Assembly (NCBI RefSeq): GCF_008642315.1
Contig: NZ_CP029192.1
Coordinates: 3,286,001-3,350,000 of the forward strand
Length of the DNA: 64,000 bases
Source of the DNA: Streptomyces venezuelae
GTDB lineage: Bacteria > Actinomycetota > Actinomycetes > Streptomycetales > Streptomycetaceae
Direction: 5' to 3'
Position numbers and translations under genes: made by a program. The notes below the pieces were generated by a model. It was not told where the DNA came from and made no database searches. It saw nothing but the letters and a program-made list of their open reading frames with translations. Of the stretch, positions 7,498-15,089 are shown piece by piece. Each line of letters opens with the position of its first letter. Within the stretch, counting starts at the first letter, position 1.

Positions 7498-9882
7498 CTA
7501 CTTCGCGGACGGTCCGCCCGACGGCTTCGCGCCCGGCTTCAGGAAGCCGATGTCCTCGTAGTGCGGGGCCTGGAAGCCGAACGCGCCGGCGTTGGCCAGG
7601 TTCGGGCGGGCGGCGAGCAGCTGGGGGCGCTGGTAGAGGGGGATGGAGCCCGCCTCCGCCCAGATCCGGGCGTCCGCCTTCTTGACCAGGGAGCGTGACG
7701 TTTCTTCATCCAGCTCGCCGACCGCCTGGTCGAACAGCTGATCGATGTGGTCCGTGCCGACACGCGTGTAGTTCTGCTCGACGTTCAGCGAGCCGTCCGC
7801 GGCCGGGACGGGCTTGGCGAAGATCGGGCGGGCGTCGGTGGCCGGGAAGGCCGAGGCGGGCCACGAGTAGAGGGCGAGGTCGTACTGCCCGGACGCGATG
7901 TGGTCCTTGAAGTAGCTCTCGTCGGCGACCTTCGCCGTCTCCGTACGGACGCCGATCTTCTGCAGCATCCGCGAGATCCGGTCGGCCACCGCCCGCAACG
8001 GCTCCGAGCCGTCCCCGGAGGGCAGCACGAACCGGAGGGTGAGGGGCTTGCCGTCCTTGGCGAGCGGACCCGCCGCGGCGGCTCCCTTCGCCCCCGAGCC
8101 CTTCGGCGCGGCGGTGCCCTTCGGGGCGTACGCGCCGGGGGCGCCGCCCTTGGCCTGGTCCCTGGAGTGCTGCTTGGCGTGGTCGGCCGGCTCCTTCTTC
8201 TTCTCCTTGTCGGCCTCGCGGGGCAGGCCGAGGGCGTCCGCCTGCCGGTTCAGGACGGCACGCTGGTAGGCGGCCGCGGGAGCGGGGGCGAGGACGGTGG
8301 TGCCGTAGTCGCCGGGCTTGCTGTCCTCTTCGCCGACGATGTAGGTGCCGTCGTCGTTGCTGTCGCCGTCGCCGTCGCCTCCGTCGGTGGAGTCCTCCCC
8401 GGAGTCCTTCGACTTCTCGGTCTCCTCGTCCTTCGCGGCCTTCTCGTCCTTGGCGTCCGACTCGCCGCCGGCCGTCTTCTCCTCCTTCTCCCCCTCCTCT
8501 CCCTTCTGCTTCTCGCCCTCTTCCTTCTTCCCCTTCAGCAGCGCGCCCGGCGTCCAGCCGGCGTCCGCGAGGAGCGCCCGCGCCTCGGCCGTGTCCTGCT
8601 CGCCGAGGGCCCCGCTGTTGTCCGCGTACGCCTGCTGCCCGGCGAGGGCCAGGTGGCTGCCGACCGGCTCGGCGGGCAGGCCGAGCGGCTTGAGTACGGT
8701 CTTGGCGAGCTCCCCGCGGTCCAGGGCGCGGGCCACCGCACGGCGCACCCGGTCGTCGGCGAGCGGCCCCTCGGAACCGTTGAGGGCGAGCTGCGTGTAG
8801 GCGGGCTCCAGTGACTTGCGTACGACGTAGCCGCGCAGACCCTCCTGCTCGGTCGCGTACCTCTTGACCGCCTTGCGGGTCTTGGCGCGTGCCTCGATCT
8901 CCGTGTCGGCGGCCTCCTCGTCGGAGCCGTGGGCGATCGCCCAGGAGCGCAGCGCCCTCGCGGGCGTGATCGCGGCGCCGGGGCCGTGGGCCAGCGGGCC
9001 CTCGCCCCCCTTGTCCGCGGCCGCCCGGGAGATCCGGCCGGCCTCCGCCGCGTCGATCGCGGCGAGGTCGACCCGGCCCTTGGCGAGCGCCTCGGCCCGC
9101 CCGGCGCGCCCCACCTTGCGCAGCACGATCTTGTCGAGCTTCGCCGGGCTGCCCCACCAGCGCGCGTTGCGCTCCAGCGTCACGTCGCCGGCCTTGCGGT
9201 CGGTGCCGGAGAGCGCGAAGGGGCCCGCGGTCACCTTCAGCTTGCGGCGCGCGCCGTCGTTGAAGGAGTCGGGCGTGCCCATGATCTGCTTCGGGTACAG
9301 CGGCGAGAAGAGGGAGCGCCAGTCCGCGTACGGCTTGGCGAAGGTGACCCGCACCTCCAGGTTGTTGGCGCCGCGCTCGACCTTCGCGATGCGGTCGTAG
9401 CCCGCATTCCGTGCCGTCCAGTACGCGCTGTCCCTGCCGGAGAGGGCCCGCCACTGCGCGGCGAAGTCGTCGGCGCCGATCTCCCGGCCGTCGCTCCAGA
9501 CCGCCTGCTGGTTGAGCTTGTACAGGACGACCTGCTGCGGCTCGCGCTCGACGACCTCGGCGGACTCCAGGAAGTCGGCGTTGGGCTGCGCCCTGCCCTG
9601 CGCGTCGAGGCGGAACAGGGACGGCAGGACCGCGCCCGCGACCCGCGCGGTGGCCTCGTCGGCGTCCGCCTGGAAGGAGTTGAACGTCTCCGGCAGCTCG
9701 TCGACCGCCCAGTTCATGGTTCCGCCGTCGGCGACCATGTCCCGGGCGGCGGGAGCGACGTCCTGGCCCGCGACCGGCCGGCCGGCCTCGTCGTGCGAGC
9801 TGCATCCGGCGAGGGCGGGCAGAGCCAGCACCCCCGTCGCGAGGAACACGACAGATCTGACTCTGGCGCGGTCGTGGGACAT
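7498..9882 (-). CDS. Orphan family-5 substrate-binding lipoprotein with a charged low-complexity insert
   Basis: A 794-residue predicted lipoprotein: the signal peptide ends with a lipobox at LALPALAGC (Cys near residue 26). The N-terminal half matches the SBP_bac_5 fold (MNWAVDELPETFNSF; LNQQAVWSDGREI; VRRAVARALDRG), and the C-terminal third resumes it (LRFVLPSGDGSEPLRAVADRI ... IWAEAGSIPLYQRPQ). Between them, roughly residues 450-600, lies a Lys/Glu/Asp/Gly-rich region (repeats such as KGKKEEGEKQKGEEGEKEEK) that adds about 200 residues to the family's usual 530-600. No permease or ATPase genes adjoin it, so it may feed another transporter or act as a sensor. The start ATG has GGAGG eight bases upstream. 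Substrate unknown. Confidence 0.85.
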   Translation of the reverse strand: MSHDRARVRSVVFLATGVLALPALAGCSSHDEAGRPVAGQDVAPAARDMVADGGTMNWAVDELPETFNSFQADADEATARVAGAVLPSLFRLDAQGRAQPNADFLESAEVVEREPQQVVLYKLNQQAVWSDGREIGADDFAAQWRALSGRDSAYWTARNAGYDRIAKVERGANNLEVRVTFAKPYADWRSLFSPLYPKQIMGTPDSFNDGARRKLKVTAGPFALSGTDRKAGDVTLERNARWWGSPAKLDKIVLRKVGRAGRAEALAKGRVDLAAIDAAEAGRISRAAADKGGEGPLAHGPGAAITPARALRSWAIAHGSDEEAADTEIEARAKTRKAVKRYATEQEGLRGYVVRKSLEPAYTQLALNGSEGPLADDRVRRAVARALDRGELAKTVLKPLGLPAEPVGSHLALAGQQAYADNSGALGEQDTAEARALLADAGWTPGALLKGKKEEGEKQKGEEGEKEEKTAGGESDAKDEKAAKDEETEKSKDSGEDSTDGGDGDGDSNDDGTYIVGEEDSKPGDYGTTVLAPAPAAAYQRAVLNRQADALGLPREADKEKKKEPADHAKQHSRDQAKGGAPGAYAPKGTAAPKGSGAKGAAAAGPLAKDGKPLTLRFVLPSGDGSEPLRAVADRISRMLQKIGVRTETAKVADESYFKDHIASGQYDLALYSWPASAFPATDARPIFAKPVPAADGSLNVEQNYTRVGTDHIDQLFDQAVGELDEETSRSLVKKADARIWAEAGSIPLYQRPQLLAARPNLANAGAFGFQAPHYEDIGFLKPGAKPSGGPSAK

Positions 9883-10295
9883 GACTGGTACCTCCGGGGT
9901 CCGGGGCTCGCCCGGCCGCCCGCTACCAGGACCGGGCCGGGTTTGATCACGTTTGGCGGTATATGGAGCTGATCACATCTATCGCCCCACTGAAGGCGAC
10001 GGGACGCGCGGTGCGGGGGAGGCACGGCGCGGGGGCGCGCAGATGCCACTCGTGCGGCCCAATGGGGTGGGCGGGCACCGGGTTGGCGCCGCCTGTCCGG
10101 ACACCGGTCGGGCGCCGCCGCGCGATCGCCAAGCGGTCACCGTCGGTCGAGGTCGGCGCGATCGACGCGTGATCCGGCGCATTCACCGCCCCTGATCCGG
10201 CAATCACTGCAGATCTCTTCACAAGCCGGGATGTGACGCGCGACACTCGCAGGCGCATGAGCGTTGCCACCGCACCCCCTAAGTGAGGGCAAGTA
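9883..10295. other. Divergent promoter region, orphan binding protein / SDH operon
   Basis: A 413-bp non-coding gap between divergent genes. It includes two TGATCA palindromes (9944-9949 and 9970-9975) flanking an AT-richer patch with TATAT, likely the promoter/operator zone of the minus-strand lipoprotein gene. Close to the plus-strand operon there is GAGGG seven bases before the ATG at 10296. I see no convincing small gene or RNA here. Confidence 0.45.
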
Positions 10296-10610
10296 ATGGC
10301 TCTGCACGATGAATTGACGGCTGTACAACGTTGCGTGGACGACCTCGTCCGCACCGTCGGCAGGCTGGAGCAGCAGGCCGGCGACCAGATCGCGGGCGTC
10401 GACGTGCGCCGGGTGCGCACGGACACCGATCACCTGCGGGAGAGCGTGGCGCTGCTGCGCGCGGCGGTCCCGCCACCGGCGTCCCCCCTCCCACCGCCCA
10501 AGCCCGAGTTCGTGACGATCCCCGATACGCCGTACGACCGCTCGCTGTGGACGAACACCGGCGATCTCGACGACGAGGGCCTCGGCGGCTGCGACCGCCA
10601 CGCGCCCTGA
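10296..10610 (+). CDS. Conserved small protein leading the SDH-like operon
   Basis: A 104-residue protein of unknown function. The N-terminal 55 residues are helical in character with heptad-like hydrophobics (LTAVQRCVDDLVRTVGRLEQQ) and could form a short coiled coil. Then follow a Pro-rich hinge (AAVPPPASPLPPPKP) and a C-terminal acidic segment with PYDRSLWTNTGDLDDEGLG. There is no signal peptide or membrane helix. It begins at an ATG with GAGGG upstream and lies 78 bp before the membrane-anchor gene on the same strand, so it is probably co-transcribed and could be a soluble accessory to the dehydrogenase. I do not recognise the family. Confidence 0.75.
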   Translation: MALHDELTAVQRCVDDLVRTVGRLEQQAGDQIAGVDVRRVRTDTDHLRESVALLRAAVPPPASPLPPPKPEFVTIPDTPYDRSLWTNTGDLDDEGLGGCDRHAP

Positions 10611-10688
10611 CCCCGCACACCGCACACACTCGCCGAGCTTCTCCCCGCTGAGCTTCTCCCCGACCGAGGAAGAAGGAGTGGAGCCTCG

Positions 10689-11525
10689 TTGGCCACCGGC
10701 ACGGAACCCCAACCGAAGAGCGGACCGGCACCGGGCGGCGGCGTGCGCGACGGCACGCGCGCCGCCATCACCGTTGCCCATCTGCGTACGGACCGCTGGT
10801 GGCTGGCGCCCGCGGCGACCGCCGCGGGACTGCTCGCCTTCATCGTCTACTCGACGTGGCGGGCCTTCGCGAACGCGGACTACTACGCGGCGCCGTACGT
10901 CTCGCCGTTCTACTCGCCGTGCATCGCCGAGAACTGCGAAACCATGAAGGGCGGCCCCAACTGGGAGATCTTCGGCAGCTGGTGGGGCCTGTCCCCCTCC
11001 ATCCTGATCCTGATCTTCCCGCTCGGCTTCCGCCTGACCTGCTACTACTACCGCAAGGCCTACTACCGGGCCTTCTGGTCCTCACCACCGGCCTGCGCCG
11101 TCGCCGAGCCGCACAAGAAGTACACCGGCGAGACCCGCTTCCCGCTGATCCTGCAGAACATCCACCGGTACTTCTTCTACGCCGCCGTGCCCGTGGCGGG
11201 CATCCTCACGTACGACGCCGTCCTCGGCTTCCGCGACGAGAACTACGAGTGGGGTCACATGGGGCTCGGCACGCTCGTCCTGCTCGTCAACGTCGTACTG
11301 ATCTGGATCTACACGCTCTCCTGCCACTCCTGCCGTCACGTCATGGGCGGCAAGCTCAAGCACTTCTCCCGGCATCCCGTCCGGTACCGCATGTGGCAGT
11401 GGACGGGAAAGCTGACCAACCGGCACATGCTGCTCGCGTGGACGTCGTTGGCGAGCGTGGCGCTCGCCGACCTCTACGTCTACCTGGTCGCGAGCGGCGC
11501 CTTCGACGATCCGCGCTTCTTCTGA
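10689..11525 (+). CDS. Succinate dehydrogenase/fumarate reductase-like membrane anchor (cytochrome b-type)
   Basis: A 278-residue polytopic protein that should anchor the SdhA/SdhB-like subunits and carry haem and the quinone site. Five hydrophobic helices are visible, starting around WWLAPAATAAGLLAFIVY, SPSILILIFPLGF, IHRYFFYAAVPVAG, GHMGLGTLVLLVNVVLIW and MLLAWTSLASVALADLY. Candidate haem-ligand histidines lie at NIHRYF, GHMGLG, CHSCRH and NRHML. An extracytoplasmic-side loop between helices 1 and 2 contains two Cys (SPCIAENCE). This single-chain five-helix anchor with flanking A and B subunits resembles the mycobacterial Sdh1 arrangement. The start is TTG at 10689 with AAGGAG ten bases upstream. 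It ends 16 bp before the flavoprotein gene. Confidence 0.85.
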   Translation: MATGTEPQPKSGPAPGGGVRDGTRAAITVAHLRTDRWWLAPAATAAGLLAFIVYSTWRAFANADYYAAPYVSPFYSPCIAENCETMKGGPNWEIFGSWWGLSPSILILIFPLGFRLTCYYYRKAYYRAFWSSPPACAVAEPHKKYTGETRFPLILQNIHRYFFYAAVPVAGILTYDAVLGFRDENYEWGHMGLGTLVLLVNVVLIWIYTLSCHSCRHVMGGKLKHFSRHPVRYRMWQWTGKLTNRHMLLAWTSLASVALADLYVYLVASGAFDDPRFF

Positions 11526-11541
11526 TGGACGGGGCCTTCTG

Positions 11542-13494
11542 ATGTCTCAAGTGGAACGACAGCAGTGGGACGTCGTCGTCGTGGGGGCCGGGGGCGCGGG
11601 ACTGCGGGCCGCGATCGAGGCGCGCGAACAGGGCGCCCGTACGGCCGTGATCTGCAAGTCGCTGTTCGGCAAGGCCCACACGGTGATGGCCGAGGGCGGC
11701 ATCGCCGCCTCCATGGGCAATGTGAACTCCGGCGACAACTGGCAGGTCCACTTCCGCGACACCCTGCGCGGCGGCAAGTTCCTCAACCAGTGGCGCATGG
11801 CCGAGCTGCACGCCCGCGAGGCGCCGGACCGCGTGTGGGAGCTGGAGACCTGGGGCGCGCTCTTCGACCGCACTCCGGACGGCCGGATCTCGCAGCGCAA
11901 CTTCGGCGGACACGAGTATCCGCGGCTCGCGCACGTCGGCGACCGCACCGGCCTGGAACTGATCCGCACGCTTCAGCAGAAGATCGTCTCGCTGCAGCAG
12001 GAGGACTACAAGGAGTTCGGCGACTACGAGGCGCGCCTGAAGGTCTTCCAGGAGTGCACGGTCACGCGCGTGCTGAAGGACGAGTCGGCGGACGACGGCG
12101 ACGAGGGCGGCCGCGTGAGCGGGGCCTTCTGCTACGACCGTGAGTCGGGCCGCTTCTTCGTGCTGGAAGCACCCGGCGTCGTCCTCGCGACCGGCGGCAT
12201 CGGCAAGTCCTTCAAGGTGACGTCGAACTCGTGGGAGTACACGGGCGACGGGCACGCGCTCGCACTGCTCGCCGGTGCGCCCCTGTTGAACATGGAGTTC
12301 GTGCAGTTCCACCCGACGGGCATGGTCTGGCCGCCGTCGGTCAAGGGCATCCTCGTCACCGAGTCCGTGCGCGGCGACGGCGGCGTGCTGCGCAACTCCG
12401 AGGGCAAGCGCTTCATGTTCGACTACGTGCCCGACGTCTTCAAGGAGAAGTACGCGCAGTCGGAGGAGGAGGGCGACCGCTGGTACGAGGACCCGGACCA
12501 CAACCGCCGCCCGCCCGAACTGCTCCCCCGCGACGAGGTCGCCCGCGCCATCAACGCCGAGGTGAAGGCGGGCCGCGGCTCCCCGCACGGCGGCGTCTTC
12601 CTCGATGTGTCGACGCGCATGCCCGCCGACGTCATCAAGCGCCGACTGCCCTCCATGTACCACCAGTTCAAGGAGCTCGCGGACGTCGACATCACCGCGG
12701 AGGCGATGGAGGTCGGGCCGACCTGTCACTACGTGATGGGCGGCATCGCGGTCGACTCCGACACGGCGGCCACGCGCCGCGTCGCGGGGCTCTTCGCCGC
12801 GGGCGAGGTCGCGGGCGGGATGCACGGCTCCAACCGGCTCGGCGGTAACTCCCTCTCCGACCTGCTGGTCTTCGGCCGGCGCGCGGGCCTGCACGCGGCC
12901 AGGTACGCCGCGGGGCTCACCGCGCGCCCCGTGCCGGACGAGGTGCAGGTGGACACGGCGGCCGCGGAGGCGCTGCGGCCGTTCAGCGCCGAGGGCCGTG
13001 AGGACGGGGTGACCCCGGAGAACCCCTACACCCTCCACCAGGAACTGCAGCAGACCATGAACGACCTGGTCGGCATCATCCGCCGGGAGGCGGAGATGGA
13101 ACAGGCCCTGGAGAAGCTCGCCGAACTGCGGGTCCGTGCGCGGCGCGCGGGCGTGGAGGGCCACCGCCAGTTCAACCCGGGCTGGCACCTCGCCCTGGAC
13201 CTGCGGAACATGCTCCTGGTCAGCGAGTGCGTCGCGCGGGCCGCCCTGGAGCGCACGGAGAGCCGCGGCGGTCACACCCGCGAGGACCATCCGACGATGA
13301 ACCGCGAGTGGCGGCGGGTCAACCTGCTCTGCCAACTGGCCGATCCGTCAGGCGGCCTGGCGGCCACGGACCCCGTACGCGGCCAGATCGACCTCGTCCG
13401 CGTCACCACCGAACCCATCCGCCCGGACCTGCTCGCCCTCTTCGAAAAGGAGGAGCTGGTCAAGTACCTCTCTGAAGAGGAGCTGTACGAATGA
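11542..13494 (+). CDS. sdhA: Succinate dehydrogenase/fumarate reductase flavoprotein subunit
   Basis: Catalytic FAD subunit (650 residues) that interconverts succinate and fumarate at the cytoplasmic side of the membrane. The dinucleotide-binding motif VVVGAGGAGLRAA is at residues 12-24. KAHTVMAEGG places His46 at the position that carries covalent FAD in SdhA/FrdA. The active-site region shows FHPTGM, TESVRGDGG (the catalytic Arg segment) and HGSNRLGGNSLSDLL (FAD-binding). The C-terminal helical domain follows. ATG at 11542; the gene overlaps sdhB by 4 bp (ATGA). Direction of catalysis cannot be read from sequence: a standalone C-A-B order with a five-helix anchor fits a second SDH, or a menaquinol-dependent enzyme. 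Confidence 0.95.
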   Translation: MSQVERQQWDVVVVGAGGAGLRAAIEAREQGARTAVICKSLFGKAHTVMAEGGIAASMGNVNSGDNWQVHFRDTLRGGKFLNQWRMAELHAREAPDRVWELETWGALFDRTPDGRISQRNFGGHEYPRLAHVGDRTGLELIRTLQQKIVSLQQEDYKEFGDYEARLKVFQECTVTRVLKDESADDGDEGGRVSGAFCYDRESGRFFVLEAPGVVLATGGIGKSFKVTSNSWEYTGDGHALALLAGAPLLNMEFVQFHPTGMVWPPSVKGILVTESVRGDGGVLRNSEGKRFMFDYVPDVFKEKYAQSEEEGDRWYEDPDHNRRPPELLPRDEVARAINAEVKAGRGSPHGGVFLDVSTRMPADVIKRRLPSMYHQFKELADVDITAEAMEVGPTCHYVMGGIAVDSDTAATRRVAGLFAAGEVAGGMHGSNRLGGNSLSDLLVFGRRAGLHAARYAAGLTARPVPDEVQVDTAAAEALRPFSAEGREDGVTPENPYTLHQELQQTMNDLVGIIRREAEMEQALEKLAELRVRARRAGVEGHRQFNPGWHLALDLRNMLLVSECVARAALERTESRGGHTREDHPTMNREWRRVNLLCQLADPSGGLAATDPVRGQIDLVRVTTEPIRPDLLALFEKEELVKYLSEEELYE

Positions 13495-14261
13495 GTTCGT
13501 ACGACGCGCAATTCAAGGTCTGGCGCGGGGACCTGAGCGGTGGTGACCTGGAGGACTTCAAGATCGAGGTCAACGAGGGAGAGGTCGTCCTCGACATCAT
13601 CCACCGCCTGCAGGCGACCCAGGCGCCGGACCTCGCGGTGCGCTGGAACTGCAAGGCGGGCAAGTGCGGTTCGTGCTCGGCGGAGATCAACGGGCGGCCC
13701 CGGCTGATGTGCATGACACGGATGTCGGTCTTCGACCGCCACGAGGTCATCACCGTCACACCGCTGCGCGCGTTCCCCGTGGTGCGCGATCTGGTGACGG
13801 ACGTCGGCTTCAACTACACGAAGGCCCGGGAGGTCCCGGCGTTCGTACCGCCCGCGGGCCTGGGCCCCGGCGAATACCGCATGCAGCAGTCGGACGTGGA
13901 CCGTCCGCAGGAGTTCCGCAAGTGCATCGAGTGCTTCCTGTGCCAGGACACGTGCCACGTGGTGCGCGACCACGAGGAGAACAAGGGCGCCTTCGCGGGC
14001 CCGCGCTTCCTGATGCGCGTCGCCGAACTGGACATGCACCCGCTGGACGCGGCAGAAGAATCCGGCCTCGACCGCAAACGAACCGCCCAGGACGAACACG
14101 GCCTGGGCTACTGCAACATCACGAAGTGCTGCACGGAGGTGTGCCCGGAGGGCATCAAGATCACGGACAACGCGCTGATTCCGCTGAAGGAGCGGGCGGT
14201 CGACCGGAAGTACGACCCGTTGGTGTGGCTGGGGAACAAGATTCGGCGGCGGGGGGAGTAG
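13491..14261 (+). CDS. sdhB: Succinate dehydrogenase/fumarate reductase iron-sulfur subunit
   Basis: Electron-transfer subunit (256 residues) linking FAD to the membrane anchor. The [2Fe-2S] ferredoxin domain has Cys54, Cys59, Cys62 and Cys74 (CKAGKCGSC...C). The C-terminal domain supplies ligands for the [4Fe-4S] and [3Fe-4S] clusters with Cys145/148/151/155 (CIECFLCQDTC) and Cys208, Cys213/214 and Cys218 (CNITKCCTEVCPEG). All expected ligands are present, so the complex looks functional. The start overlaps the sdhA stop, implying coupled translation. The operon ends here, 26 bp before the convergent SMI1/KNR4 gene. Confidence 0.95.
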   Translation: MSSYDAQFKVWRGDLSGGDLEDFKIEVNEGEVVLDIIHRLQATQAPDLAVRWNCKAGKCGSCSAEINGRPRLMCMTRMSVFDRHEVITVTPLRAFPVVRDLVTDVGFNYTKAREVPAFVPPAGLGPGEYRMQQSDVDRPQEFRKCIECFLCQDTCHVVRDHEENKGAFAGPRFLMRVAELDMHPLDAAEESGLDRKRTAQDEHGLGYCNITKCCTEVCPEGIKITDNALIPLKERAVDRKYDPLVWLGNKIRRRGE

Positions 14262-14286
14262 GCGGGCGGGACTTCCGACACAGGCC

Positions 14287-15060
14287 CTAGGCGGCGGGGC
14301 GCTCCGGGCCCTCGGGCATCTGTCGGGCCAGCCGTTCCGCTCGGGTCAGCCAGTGGGCGTACCACTCGGCGAAGGTGACCCGGGCCGTGCTGCCGTGGAG
14401 CTCGTACGGGACCACGCCCTCCCCCACCGCGCGGACGTCATTCCACATCGTTCCGCGCTCGGGGCCGGTCATCGCCAGCAGCGTGTAGTAGGCGCAGCCC
14501 TGTTCGCTCACGTGGAGCGCGCCTTCGGTCAGGGCGTCGAGGAGCTCGTCGTCGCGCTTGTCCCAGGCGGCATAGGCGTCGCGGAACCGTGCCAGGTCCT
14601 CGTCGGAGTCCCCGTAGGCCGACCGTTGGGGCTCCGCCGCCTGGTGCGCCTCCCATTCCGCCGTGCGCTCGGGGCGGAACGTCTCGGGGGCGGGCGGCGT
14701 GGTGGGGATGGAGTGGGGGGCGGGCTCGGGGGCCTGTGCCGGCTCGGGGGGTTTGATGGTGAACAGGCCGTAGTCCGGGCCGGCGCCGCCCGCTCCGACC
14801 TCCAGCAGGAAGCTCCGGTACTCCTCGGGGAACCGCACCCCCTGCTGTCGCTCCACCGCGGCGACCTGCTCCTCGGTCAGGACCGGGTGCAGCTCGAACC
14901 GGTGGCCGTGCTCCTTGAAGTAGGCGCCGAACACCGCCCGCCGGTTCGGCGCGTCCCGCAGCGCGAGCACGCGCTCCCTCACCCCTGCCCAGACCCCGCT
15001 CACCGCGCTCCTCCCCGCTGCGGCCGTCTCCCCGTGGAGTCCGGCCATGCCCACAGGCAC
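14287..15060 (-). CDS. SMI1/KNR4 (SUKH-fold) protein in the RavA-ViaA operon
   Basis: A 257-residue cytosolic protein. After about 45 residues (VRERVLALRDAPNRRAVFG), the segment LTEEQVAAVERQQGVRFPEE followed by YRSFLLEVGAGGAGPDYGLF is the diagnostic opening of the SMI1/KNR4 domain. The middle part is Pro/Glu-rich, and the C-terminus (YYTLLAMTGPERGTMWNDVR ... FAEWYAHWL) completes the fold. SUKH domains are found in toxin-immunity proteins and in diverse adaptor roles; no toxin gene is adjacent. The GTG at 15060 has GAGGAG eight bases upstream. It begins 29 bp after the VWA gene, so it is the third gene of that operon, which suggests a role as a partner or regulator of the AAA/VWA pair. Confidence 0.85.
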   Translation of the reverse strand: MPVGMAGLHGETAAAGRSAVSGVWAGVRERVLALRDAPNRRAVFGAYFKEHGHRFELHPVLTEEQVAAVERQQGVRFPEEYRSFLLEVGAGGAGPDYGLFTIKPPEPAQAPEPAPHSIPTTPPAPETFRPERTAEWEAHQAAEPQRSAYGDSDEDLARFRDAYAAWDKRDDELLDALTEGALHVSEQGCAYYTLLAMTGPERGTMWNDVRAVGEGVVPYELHGSTARVTFAEWYAHWLTRAERLARQMPEGPERPAA

Positions 15061-15089
15061 CGTACGTGCTCCTCACGCGCCGAGCCGGG

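Noticed and set aside
14287..15060. SMI1/KNR4 gene as an immunity gene of a polymorphic toxin
   Set aside because: No polymorphic toxin, WXG or secretion gene is adjacent; it sits in an operon with the RavA/ViaA-like pair instead.
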